Shown piece after piece: positions 10,471-20,930 of a stretch of 64,000 nt of DNA. The translations under genes were made by a program, and so were the position numbers. Numbering within the stretch: position 1 is the first letter of the stretch; each line of letters opens with the position of its first letter. The stretch lies in assembly GCA_932521025.1 (NCBI GenBank), contig OW051471.1, positions 5,084,001-5,148,000 of the forward strand, read 5' to 3'. The DNA comes from Oscheius onirici (lineage: Eukaryota; Nematoda; Chromadorea; Rhabditida; Rhabditidae). The notes under the pieces were generated by a model that searched no databases, was not told where the DNA came from, and was given only the letters and a program-made list of their open reading frames with translations.

Positions 10471-13400
10471 ATGTTCCCAGCATATCAGGACACGGGCGGA
10501 AGAGGCGGTTTTTCGGAGACGAATGGAAATGGACAGAGCTACTGCTCATTTCCCCAATCCAGGCTCCAAAGCTCAAGAGATTATGCCGAGGAAAGCCGGA
10601 TAAAAGAGAGTAGAAGACGAGTGTGTTTCTTTGACACAACGTTACTAATTTATTTCTTAAAGAAAGCAGCACAGAAGGCCGCAGACGAAAAAATCAAAAA
10701 GATGAAAGAAGATTTGACATACAGGGAACTGTATACACGCGATTCCGACGAAGACGATGATGATGAATACCCCAGTGTTCGCTTTGAAAAAGTCCCGTAT
10801 TCATAACGTTTTCCAGATATGTCTGGCTGCTCCAAGTGTGACTATTACTACAGCAAATTCCGGAGAAATTAGCAAGAAACATCGTCAATTCGTCCAACCT
10901 GTTCACAGGTCCGTGTATTTTTTGTTGCTTTCACAATTATGTTTTAGAAACAAAGCGAAAAGCCGTCATTCATCTTCCGATTCATACTCTTCGTCTGAAA
11001 TTAGGAGAGATTATTCTTCTATTTCTTCCAGAAGGTTCGATTATTTAAAATATTAATTTTTCATAATAAAAGTGTCGTGCTAGTGCACTTTAATCACTAA
11101 GAGCTTGGAAACCCCAATGTGAGCCGCTCACGGTGAGCATAATGACAAGTAATAGCGTACTCATCATACATTCTTTGCAGTAGCCATCGACGTCACAAAA
11201 AGTCGAAGAAATCTAAGAAATCTCGGCGCGAGCGCTCTAGAAGTCGTACACCTAGTCCGTCCCGCCGATCGTCCCTCCGTGGAGACGATACGCTCATATA
11301 CGAAGGCTCGGAACGTGGATCGAGGCGCCGTTTCAAACATCTCTCTAATAAGGTTTTCCGCTACATTATTCGGTACTTGGTTTTCAGAAAAAGCCCGACT
11401 ATGACAAGTTCAAATCTTGGCATGATGTCGCTAGAGCGAATCCAGAACACTCGTACTGTACGTGGTATTTTCAATTCTTTTAGTTTGCTCGTTACAGACT
11501 TTGCGCAGTATCCTGACCATGAGAACTACACGTACGATAGACTCGATAAGCTAGACGTCATTGTCTGTCCCTCGAACGTTTTGACGTGCTTGAAAAATGA
11601 CCAAGTAAGCAGTTTTTTGCTATTTTAAACCAGACGATTGTTTAGGTTTATCGAGATTCAAAAATCGAAACGATAGCTCCGAAGAAGAAAAAGTCGACCA
11701 GATTTCATTTGGTAAAATTCTTTCCCATCGTTAAAAAAAATCATAAAACTTTGGTTCAGGTGAAATTCGATCGAGAAAAATATGAAAACTCGTTTCGTTC
11801 TCATGGATTCGGCTTCAACGAAGATTTTGTGCCGTTGGCTGAAGAAGAAGAAAAGTTCGAGGAAGCGTGGGAGATTAGGGAAAGAGAAGAACATCGAAGT
11901 AGAGAACAAGACGCCATGCTGTCGCTTCGAAGAGAGGCCATCGCAACGGGAAATACTCTGGACGACGAAGTGATCAAAATCAAAGCTGAAATCAATCGAA
12001 ACCCGAAAGTAGCAAGTAAATACGTGGATTTCATCAAAGCAGAGGTTCGTAACCAACTTTTCCCCTGAAATTTGCTTGTAGGACCGTGTTTTCGAAAAGG
12101 ACAGAATGATGGGATTGCAGTCGAATGACCGAACGGCACTCAACGAAAGAAAACTGGCCATTCTTGACGAGGTTTGTTATTGATTTCCTCTAGATCTTAA
12201 AATATTTCAGGGAATCAGACACTGTGGAAAGGTTCCTATTCTTCTTCTAGAGAAAATAGAGATATTAAAAACCACGAAGCCTGACGAAGTGGAAGCTCTT
12301 TGGAGAGATGTATCTTTGTTCAATGTCTTCTTATATGATTTCATCAGAGTTTGCACCATGCTCCGAACGATCTGAACATTCATCGAGCTTATTTGGACTA
12401 CGTACAGTATGATGCTCAAGTGTATAGTCAGAAGAAGATGTCGGCCGCTTTCACGAAGACTCGTCTAACGTTGAAGGCTCTTCTGAGTGGCAGTTTTGTG
12501 TCAGTTTCGAATATTTTTCTTCTCTTAGACTGCATTTCAGCTCACATCAGCCAATGGAAGGTACCAGAGAAATGCTGCTCGAAATATGGATTAGAGAGAT
12601 GAAATGGCTGTTAGAACAAGGTTTTTACGCTGAAGCTTTAGCATCAATCCAGGTATTTTTATTTTGCAACGTTTATGTCCCCTTCAAGGCTTCGATCGAA
12701 ATAAATCATCTCTGTCCGTCTCATATTGACAATCCGGCCATCAAAAAAGCAAAGTTCAAGGAGTTTTGGGAGAGCGGCGCTCCTCGAATTGGGGATAAGG
12801 AACATAATGGAGGTTTCTTGAGCTTTGGAGCCCTTCCCTCCAAACAGCAACTGATGGACTTGGAAAGAACAGAACTGTTGGAAGAAATTAACACCTGCCG
12901 TTACGTTTACCAATCGTCAGTTCTTTATTTGTTTTGGTCAATTCACAAGTTTTAGGCTGAACAGCGAGATGACCAACCCTGAAGCTTTTGTTGCCCTTGA
13001 GCAGACTGTGGAATCCGCCTTGTTTCGTCCATTGAGATTTCATCCAAACGAGTGGGATCCGATCATTGATGTAGCCCTTTTCAGCAAGTTTTATGAAATT
13101 GTTTCAGGAACTCATTTCCGATCATGTGAGAGACAGACATTTCGTGTCCTACGATGATCTCATTCTCTGCGATTTCGTCGGAAACGATTGTCTGATGGCT
13201 TTATCAGCATTCGGTCTCTACATTTACTCGGTTCTCCCTTGTGTTTAAAAAAAAACAACCAGATTGTTTCAGGCACCACAATTCATCAACTGGTACGCGA
13301 TGACCCAGGATTTCGGAATCAAACTGGGAAAACCGGATATTCCACCCGATATTTTCTGCTATCTGTTGAGAATGCAATTTCGATTCATTGAATTGGTTGA

Positions 13401-15052
13401 TCAAGAGTTTCTCTATTACACTCTAGTGAAAAAGTATGGTTGCTCAATTTGAAAAGATTATTCCTTTCAGCATCGTCTCATTTGTTGTGCAGAAAAATGA
13501 CCCAGGAGCAGAAGCTACGGCTCTTGTCATTTTGAATGGACTCGAATCTCAGTTCCCAGCTGAAACGCCTATTTTCCAGTTGACCAAGTTCCAGCTATAT
13601 CAAACGGTAGTTTTTCTTCGAATTAAAAAAAAACAAAAAAGTTTAGCTCATGGAATGGAATATACTCTCAAAAAAAAGACTGGTTGCGGTCGTCAGTGAC
13701 GTTCTAGAGGAAGTGCAGAGAACCAATCATCCAATAATGAAGCGCATCGCTCTGGCCTATGTTCTGCTAGCAACAGAAGTAAGTTCTTTGTCTTTTTTGT
13801 TCCATTACTCAGACTTTTTCAGCATCTGAACTTGGACAACGAGAAGATGAGAGTGTATATGATAAAGGCCACGCTCGTCGTTCTAGGAGAACCTACGGAC
13901 CTCGTAAGTTTGTTTTGTCACTTATAAATACATTTTTGCAGAATTTCAGTGCCATACAGTTTAAAGACAAATTGGACGAGATTTGCGGATATCCCGAAAT
14001 TGCTGATGGCGCTAGTGATGCTGTACGATCCCTATTTATTTTCCAAAAGGTTCTTTTCAGATGAATAACGTCCTCCCTAGCTTCAGAGCACTAATTACGT
14101 GTATTCAACTACATTTCATTGCATGTTTTCCCTCGCAGGGATCTCATAATTATGTTAGCCTGGCAGAACGTCATCTGGAATGGTTTAGTTCCGTTAGTCT
14201 CCACGATCCGCGAGGAGTTAGAGAAGCGACATACACATTCATTCGTATTCTGCGTCGACAATGGGTAATTTTTGATATTTGGTTCGAAAAGCTTTGTTCA
14301 GATGGAGAATCATGGCGATCGCGAAAGTCTCATAAAACATCTACAGTTCTATCTCCAGAACGGAAACAATTGCTACGATGATAGAGTTATCAGAATGTCA
14401 GCCTTTTTATTAAAAAAAAGCATCAAGAGTTTTCAGTGGAATAGAACTTCTGCAAACCAAATCGGGAACTGTTTTACCTCAAAGGCGGAATGACAAGATG
14501 AATCCTTTCGCTGGGGCATGGAAGACCGGTTCGATTTCTTTTTTCCGTCTAAAAAATAACATTTTTTAGATCCACTCCAGTCGATTTATCAAACTATGGA
14601 AAAAATTGCCATCAGTGCAAAGAAGACTGAAGGACATCCCGACAGTGTCCGTATTGTATGTTTTCGTTCTGTCCTTCTTCAATTTCTATTTCAGTTACGC
14701 GAAATTATGCTCAATGTAATCGACAAAGTTGCTGAGCAACATCGGGAACCCTTTTTGTGGAGGGTGTTGATCGCCGAAAAACAAGAGGTCAGATCTGGTA
14801 TATCGCAAACATTTCTGTTTTTTCAGGCTTATACAAAAGCCATCGCACAGTGTCGTTGGTCGAAGAGTATCCATCTCGAACGAATCGAACAAGCCAACTC
14901 TAACAGGGAACTCCAGGAACTTTGGTCAGTATTTTTTGCTCTGATTCTAATTCGCCTTCAGGGATCTGATGTATCAAACTGACATTCGTCTGAATGTCAA
15001 CATTCAAGATATTCCGAGTTACCGAGAGATCTACGATCGTTTCAAAACCTAA
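10471..15052 (+). CDS. NRDE2: NRDE2 (nuclear RNAi defective-2 homolog)
   Basis: NRDE2 works in the nucleus with the MTR4 helicase and spliceosome-associated factors, and in nematodes in nuclear RNAi. The start MFPAYQDTGGRGGF resembles the MALFPAF opening of vertebrate NRDE2 and lies one nt after ttttcag. An RS/K-rich region follows around 11190-11350 (KKSKKSKKSRRERSRSRT), then the conserved KPDYDKFKSWHDVARANP. Next come HAT-type helical repeats, including the family signature FKEFWESGAPRIGDK near 12750, whose human counterpart is EPFWDSGEPRAGEK. The C-terminus LWRVLIAEKQEAYTKAI, KSIHLERIEQ, ends at TAA 15050-15052. About fifteen introns, most near 40-60 nt; one of about 130 nt lies before 11185. 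It is divergent to ELYS and 146 nt upstream of TVP23, whose ATG directly follows an acceptor, so the two may be co-transcribed. Confidence 0.9.
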
Positions 15053-15198
15053 AAACTACCTGTTCTTGCCTGTTATGATACGGGTAGTCGGTGTCATAAT
15101 TGTACCATTAAATATTGTTTTTTAGCTTTCTGTTGCTATATAGTAGTTTGTTTCTCTAATTACTTGAAAAAGTTGAAATTTTGTGAAAGCTTTTTTAG

Positions 15199-15933
15199 AT
15201 GTCCGGTTTCGATGCCGACCTTAACATTGGCGGGAATAATGTCCAGCAAAATCAAGGCGGATTCAGTCTTCGAATGTCCGCCCAGCCGTCTGTCGTCGTT
15301 GCACATGTCTCATTCCGTGCTGCAGCTCTAGCCTACTATTTCTTCGCCAATCTCTTTTCCAACTCTTTCATCATCCAGTTCCTTGTCATTGTATGTTTGC
15401 CAATTTTAGTTGCACTTCAGTTTTTCAGTTGATTCTTCTGTCAATGGACTTTTGGACTGTGAAGAATATTACTGGTCGCCTGCTCGTCGGACTCCGTTGG
15501 TGGAATTTCGTCGACGATTCTGGAAATAACCACTGGAAGTTCGAGTCGGCCAAGGATCAGAGCCGTTTTGCAGCAATGGACAGACGCGTCTTCTGGCTAG
15601 CTTTGGGACTTGCTCCATTCTGTTGGCTTTTCTTCGTCTCCATGGCATTCTTTACCTTCCGAGTTTGTTTTTCCAGATTTTTCATATTAAAACTGATTTG
15701 CAGTGGGAATGGATGGTCGTTGCCCTCCTCGGACTGGCCATGACTTCGGCCAATCTTTGGGGATATCTTCGTTGCCGTTGGGCCGATACCAACCAATTCA
15801 CCAGCTACATGAGCCGCTGGGTAGTTTCTCACTCAAAATTCATAAAAAAATCTTTCAGGCCTTCCTTTCGATGCTGAGAAGAAATCGTGAAGGAGCCTCT
15901 ACCAATATTCCCAATGTGCAGCCCAGCATCTAA
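15199..15933 (+). CDS. TVP23B: TVP23 family Golgi membrane protein
   Basis: TVP23 (FAM18) proteins are four-pass membrane proteins of late Golgi vesicles with a role in membrane trafficking. The protein starts MSGFDADLNIGGNNVQQ directly after a ttttttag acceptor. It shows the family core HVSFRAAALAYYFFANLF, then LSMDFWTVKNITGRLLVGLR, WWNFVDD, HWKFES and WALGL-type helices, then WEWMVVALLG and ANLWGYLRC. Introns are about 45 nt (after FLVI, after FRVC/FR and after SRW). Stop TAA at 15931-15933; length about 200 residues, normal for the family. A polyadenylation signal follows at 16054. Confidence 0.93.
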
Positions 15934-16053
15934 TTCACCATAATACTTTTCGACTCAAAAACATGTACAGATTTTTCACTACTCGCTTTTCGGGCTTGGT
16001 TTTAAACTCCTGTGATATATGTATTCCTGAGCGTGTCTATTTTTCTTTGTCCC

Positions 16054-16059
16054 AATAAA
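16054..16059 (+). terminator. Polyadenylation signal of TVP23
   Basis: Canonical AATAAA 120 nt after the TVP23 stop codon. Confidence 0.6.
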
Positions 16060-16477
16060 GCTGTTTCTCGTAGTTAATCTGGCTAATGTCGGCCAATTGT
16101 CGCCATGGCAACTCAAGCTGCGCGGCTGACCACTGGCTATCTCTTACCCGCCAGCCGTTCTAATTTGATCCAGTCATCTGGAATTCTCTTTGCTTTACGT
16201 TTCTCCCTTATTTCACGAGCTATTTCGGTTCTTCTTTACATTAGTCGTCTTTGAATGTACGAAGAAAATTTGAGCGTCTGAAGAGATGTCGCTTTCAATA
16301 AGAAGTTTATGCCACTGTCTATCTATACATTTCAACTGGTTATCTAACTTCTCAATTGAAGCGGAGGGCGATCTCGTTGAGAACATGCTCGAATGTTCTT
16401 CCGGTCGTGGGCTCTTCTGAACAAAATGCGCGCCTATTATGTTAGCATCGTAATAAGACACAATGAGACTGTCTGTT
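16060..16477. other. Intergenic, no feature recognised
   Basis: Between the TVP23 poly(A) signal and a MITE. Short frames on the minus strand have no family resemblance or splice structure. Confidence 0.5.
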
Positions 16478-16646
16478 CTTCTTTACTTTAGGCGTCCGAA
16501 AGATGAATTAATCCGTCTCAAATGAGTTTCGGAAGCCTAAGGTAAAGCAGATTATTTGAGGTCGTCTTTGGTGAGGGTCAGTCCTCCAGCTTTGATGATT
16601 TTTTTCGGACGCCCAAATCCACCTTTCGGACGCATAAGGTAAAAAA
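16478..16646. mobile_element. Small MITE upstream of the CCDC34-like gene
   Basis: About 165 bp with terminal inverted repeats: left ttactttaggcgtccgaaag, right the inverse of ttaccttatgcgtccgaaag (two differences). An inner inverse copy of the same motif (tttcggaagcctaaggtaaa) at 16530-16550 forms an extra hairpin with the left end. The right end lies about 15 bp before the acceptor-like ttatttctag that precedes the next start codon. Confidence 0.7.
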
Positions 16647-16664
16647 AGAATCGTTATTTCTAGA

Positions 16665-18204
16665 ATGACAGCTCCCCGACATCGGAGTCTGAATTTGAAG
16701 GAGTTGCTCGGGGCGGTGAAAAATGTTGACCAAGGTCGGTTTGTTTGATTTTATTTGACACCATCAGACCTCTTCTATTCAGATTTCACCAAAAGAGACA
16801 GACCGCCGACGAGGCATGGGCGAGACTCTGCGTCTGCTGGAAGCAGTAATGAAGAGAACAAGGTAAGATTGATTGATTTTGAACGAAAATTATAACTAGG
16901 AACCGTCTCCGAAGACTCCGACGATTCAGACCATGAGGATACACGAACCGATCAAACTCGAACACGAGGAAGACGACTTTCTCTCCAAATTGTGAGTTTA
17001 AAGAATTCTAAAGAACAGTCTCATTTGAAGGAATGCCCTTCGGCGAAGATCTCTTGTAGCTGATGAGAATGCTCAGGAAAGGAAGATAGCAGAAGAAAAG
17101 AAAGTTCTGGTGAGACAATCAGATGGAATTAGGGAAGAGAGCGAAGACGAGAAAGAGCCCAGTAGAAGACCATCGACGTCATCTTCCCACAAAACTTTCC
17201 AAATCGGAGAGCTGTCTTCGGCGACGGTTGTTTTGAAGAAGGAACAGGTGCAAAAGGAAGCCCCTAAACCGAAGCCAAGAAGTGTTGGGAAACCGTCGAC
17301 TTCAGCTGGGATCAGACCTCTTCCAACCGACGACTCGAATCATTCGAAATGGGTCAGAATGAAGGCAGAAGAAGAGAAAGAAAAGAAGAAGGCTGAGACG
17401 GAAAAGGAAGATAAGAAGAAAAAGGAAGAAGACGAAAAGAAGAAGAATGCTCAGAGGACTTTTGAGAGATGGAAAGAAGACTTCGACTTGAAATTGAAGG
17501 AGAAAAAGAAAGAGACAATGAGGAAGGAGATGACAAAGACTCAGACTAAGGAAGAGATGGACAAGAAGAAGAGAGAAGAAGCTCAGAAGACTTTCGAAGT
17601 CTGGAAAAAAGAAAATGAACGTCGTACGAAAGAAGAAACGGATGCGAAAAAGACGAGAGAGGAACAGGAGAAGGAAAAGAAAAAAGAGGCGGCACAAATA
17701 AAGAAGGACGAAGCAGAAAAGGCTTTTCTGGCCTGGTTTGTATTCTTTTGTTCTCTCGGAGAAATTTGGTTTTAGGAAGGCGAAAAAGGAAAGAGAAGAA
17801 TTAGACAGAAAGGCAGTTATTGAGGCGAAACGAAAGGTTATATTGGAACGGGAAAAGCTAAACGCCGAGTACAAGGAGCTAGTAGCACAACAAGCTTTCG
17901 AAACCTGGATGGAACTTAAGGTAATTCGAGAGATACAAAAATAAGACAAAAGCCATTAAGGAAGTTCAATACAAGCAGGAGCAGTTGAGAGACGAGACAG
18001 CAGTTGTCGGTCAGTCTATTCCGTGGATGCCTCCTTCGAGCAATACAGTTCCGAGAATCTTCAAGCCTGACCCCAGCAGGTACTTAGTTCTGACAGAAAA
18101 AAAAAACGGGTTTCAGAAGAAGAAAGTCATTGGACAGGAGAATACGTATCACATCTGCCAGTACAGTCAAAAGATCTGCTTCTGCAAAGAGTCTGCGACG
18201 ATAA
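16665..18204 (+). CDS. CCDC34-like coiled-coil protein
   Basis: Starts MTAPRHRSLNLKELLGAV one nt after ttatttctag. An N-terminal disordered part is followed by a long, highly charged coiled coil from about residue 170 (runs of K and E) with spaced repeats of an aromatic motif: AQRTFERWKEDF, AQKTFEVWKKEN, AEKAFLAWRK and AQQAFETWMELK. This (A/T)F..W...K pattern and a Pro/Trp motif near the end (QSIPWMPP) resemble CCDC34, a cilium- and sperm-flagellum-related protein, and also MAP9. Frame-preserving introns of about 40 nt; spliced to TAA at 18202-18204, ending basic and Ser-rich (SASAKSLRR). Low complexity makes the ortholog call tentative. Poly(A) signal at 18217. Confidence 0.6.
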
Positions 18205-18216
18205 AGCAAAAGTACA

Positions 18217-18222
18217 AATAAA
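18217..18222 (+). terminator. Polyadenylation signal of the CCDC34-like gene
   Basis: AATAAA only 13 nt after the stop codon and 140 nt before the next gene's start. Confidence 0.55.
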
Positions 18223-18361
18223 GAGTTTTAATTCTTCGCCTGCATCGATCAGAGTAGTTTCTCTCTCACGAAATCCAAACGATTGTGAATCATAAAATCG
18301 TAGTTGTCGCTTCGGACTGTATGACTTTTTGTTCAGTTGATAAGAGTCAGACCAAGAGCTC

Positions 18362-19572
18362 ATGTTCCTACTGCTAGTACTGATTGTTCCTTCCGCATTC
18401 TCATTTTGTGGACAAGTCAATCATAATCGGGACTGGCTTTGGAGAACTTCTCATGGAATACAAAGAGTACCTTCATTAATTTCTCCACAGGGGTTTGCAG
18501 ATAATTGGTAATACTAATGCCGTAATTGCTGATTGGCCCTGGCATGCTCTCATCCTCTACATCGACACTATCGACGGTATTTTTGTTTCTCTTTTTATTC
18601 ATAGACAAAGTTCAGGGCAAGAGTACATGTGTGGCGTGGCGGAGCTCTTATATCGAAAAAACACATTCTCACGGCTGCACATTGTGTCTTGTAAGTGTTT
18701 TTTTCCGATTTAATTATTCGAAAAATAGACAGATGAATATGACTCTGACCAGGATTTATCTGGGAACATCAGACACTCATCCAAAACCTGGTCAATCCGT
18801 TCTGGTTCGTCCTATTCGAAAACAACACCATCCAGAGTACAGTCTCACCAGCAATCCGTCTCAAGAGAACGACATTGCAGTTATTACAGTGTAAGGTTAC
18901 GAGAAGAAGGCTAATTTGCTATTCAGTTTCATCCGGCTATTATGTTCAGCGAGAGAATCAGCCCAATTTGTCTACCTGACAGCAACCAGACCCTCAGGAA
19001 CTATGGGTATGTGACTGGTTTCGGAGCATTCAATAGTAACTTTTTCGTCTTTCTAATATTTGAAATCAGATGGAACAAGGATTTTGTCGAGTGGAAGTGA
19101 GTATCTACAACAAGTTCTTCTTCCTTTGATCGACCACGAGACGTGCAACGAAAAGTGGGGAAACGAACTCTTAGAATATGGAGGCGGTTTTCCAATCGGC
19201 GCTGAGCTACAATTCTGTGCTGGATCGGTTGGAATGGGCTCAGGCTAAGTTCTTCTGCCCCTAGTCCTCTCAAAACAATTATTTTAGGGAGACAGTGGTG
19301 GTCCCTTCATCCAAAAACAGTCAGATGGCCGATGGTACATTGTAGGTGTCGTTTTATTTGGAATCAACATTGGAAAAGGCTATTTCGACCAGGCTATGGC
19401 TCCATGTACAATCCTCTTGGTAACACTCAGCTGTTCAGGCATCTACACACTGGTGTCGGCATACTGTCCATGGATACAGGACACGACACAACGAGAGGCC
19501 GTCTGTTTTGTTGCAAATAAGGCAACTACATCATTCAATCTATTACTTTGTTTTCTTATTGCATTTTTGTAG
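18362..19572 (+). CDS. Trypsin-like serine protease (S1), secreted, possibly GPI-anchored
   Basis: Extracellular chymotrypsin-fold protease. It starts with a signal peptide (MFLLLVLIVPSAFSF). A 34-nt intron joins GIQR to IIGNTNAVIADWPWHALI, giving a normal R/IIG activation site. The catalytic triad is complete: ILTAAHCV (His), ENDIAVI (Asp) and GDSGGPF (Ser). The usual CGG before the His exon reads RGG, so that disulfide half is lost. Using the GT donor at 19228 and acceptor at 19287 joins FCAGS directly to GDSGGP and drops the usual Asp-x-Cys-Gln segment before the active Ser. The protein ends with a hydrophobic tail (FNLLLCFLIAFL) like a GPI-attachment or membrane-anchor signal, as in prostasin/testisin-type proteases. 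Stop TAG 19570-19572. Exon borders are inferred. Confidence 0.85.
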
Positions 19573-20170
19573 ACTCACAAAACATCTTGTTAGTCCGGTA
19601 ACAGTATTCAGTCGGTTTGGTCAAGGGTCGTCGTTCCAACCCATGTCTATCGTCATAACTTGTCATGATTGATCTCGTTTTTGACTTGTCGAAACTAATC
19701 GAACACTCGCTTGTCGCGTATCTCACTCAATCACCTATGATCTTGTCTTCTTCGAATGAGGAATACTCTTCCACAAAGTTTTTCCAATTCTTTTGTGGTA
19801 ACTAATGCTTTTGCTGGTTCGCTTGTTAGTCTCCTGCCGTCTCGTCTGGCTAGGACAGACTATTTCGAAGATGTGGCAGAGGGATGATGCTCACTATTTT
19901 GTGCCAGCCTTTAGAACTGTTATCAGCATAATCTTACAGAGCTGTCAGACCCCATTATTTCTCTTAGAGATCTTTAATTTTTTTTACAGTTACCACCATT
20001 GTTTTCGATGTACCAGCGATTGAAAGAAAAGTGCAAAGGAAACGAGAGGTTTTTGACGCTGTAGTCAAATCCTCGGTCTTGTGATGGCTTTTGATTTTCT
20101 AGCACACGTTCATTGACTCCCGTTTGTTTCCACATTGACAGAAGGCGAGTAGTGTGGCTTGGTGTAAATA
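19573..20170. other. Intergenic, no gene recognised
   Basis: About 600 bp between the protease and the palindromic MITE. Only short frames without similarity or splice structure. Confidence 0.5.
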
Positions 20171-20814
20171 CAGGGTGGCATGGTAATTATTTCCTATACG
20201 GACCTACGCCTCGCGCATGTATTGTCCAGGCCTGAATTTCTGGCTAGTATTAGGCCTATAAAAGAAAAAGAGCTTGTCAAGAGCTATCAGATTGTAGAAC
20301 ATCATATTGCTCAAAAGTTTTTTCTTACTCCAGTTTTTCTCCCATGAACTTTTAGCATGCGCGGTGAAAAGTCCATGATGGGGGTATCGGGAGTCAAGAA
20401 ATTTTATTCAGTTCTTTATGCTAGGAAACGATACGCAATAGCTCCTTATGATATTTTATGGATAGCGCAGCAGGTTCGTAGTGAACGTAGTAAAAAAGAA
20501 CGAAATAAATTTCTTGACTCATCATGGACTTTTCACCGCGCATGCCAAAAGTTCATGGGAGAAAAACTGGTGTAAGAAAAAACTTTTGAGCAATATGATG
20601 TTCTACAATCTGATAGCTCTTGACAAGCTCTTTCCAATGCCGTCAGAAAATCGAAGATTACTCAAACAGTAATCGAGATACGACTGTTTCAAAACGGTCA
20701 CTAACCCCAAAAAGTGACAAGTTTAGGAAAACTAAACTTTTGAATCGCGAAACCGCACACAATGCATGCGCGAGGCGCTAGGTCCGTATAGGAAATAATT
20801 GCCATATCACCCTG
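20171..20814. mobile_element. Palindromic Tc1/mariner-type MITE (644 bp)
   Basis: Flanked by TA on both sides (20169-20170 and 20815-20816), with ends cagggtg / caccctg typical of Tc1/mariner elements. Outer arms of about 55 bp (taattatttcctatacggac and its inverse) and longer inner arms (about 20262-20385 versus 20519-20640; gagctatcagattgtagaac, catgcgcggtgaaaagtcca and inverses) make most of the element self-complementary. No transposase frame. Confidence 0.85.
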
Positions 20815-20930
20815 TAGATAAACAAATAAAGTTAAAGAAGGTAAGTGAACTGTTCATTAAGAGTAAGGCGAAACGTAGGACCGGTAACGTTACTCTAGCA
20901 GAGGCGTGGGGATCGGAGGCTAAGTTTGTC

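Noticed and set aside
17302-17949. 215-codon frame on the minus strand, Leu/Phe/Ser-rich
   Set aside because: Antisense of the Lys/Glu-rich coiled coil of the CCDC34-like gene; composition is a shadow of that repeat.
19228-19287. A GC-AG intron at the TCAG/gctaag site in the serine protease
   Set aside because: It puts the GDSGGP exon out of frame; the upstream GT donor at 19228 keeps frame.
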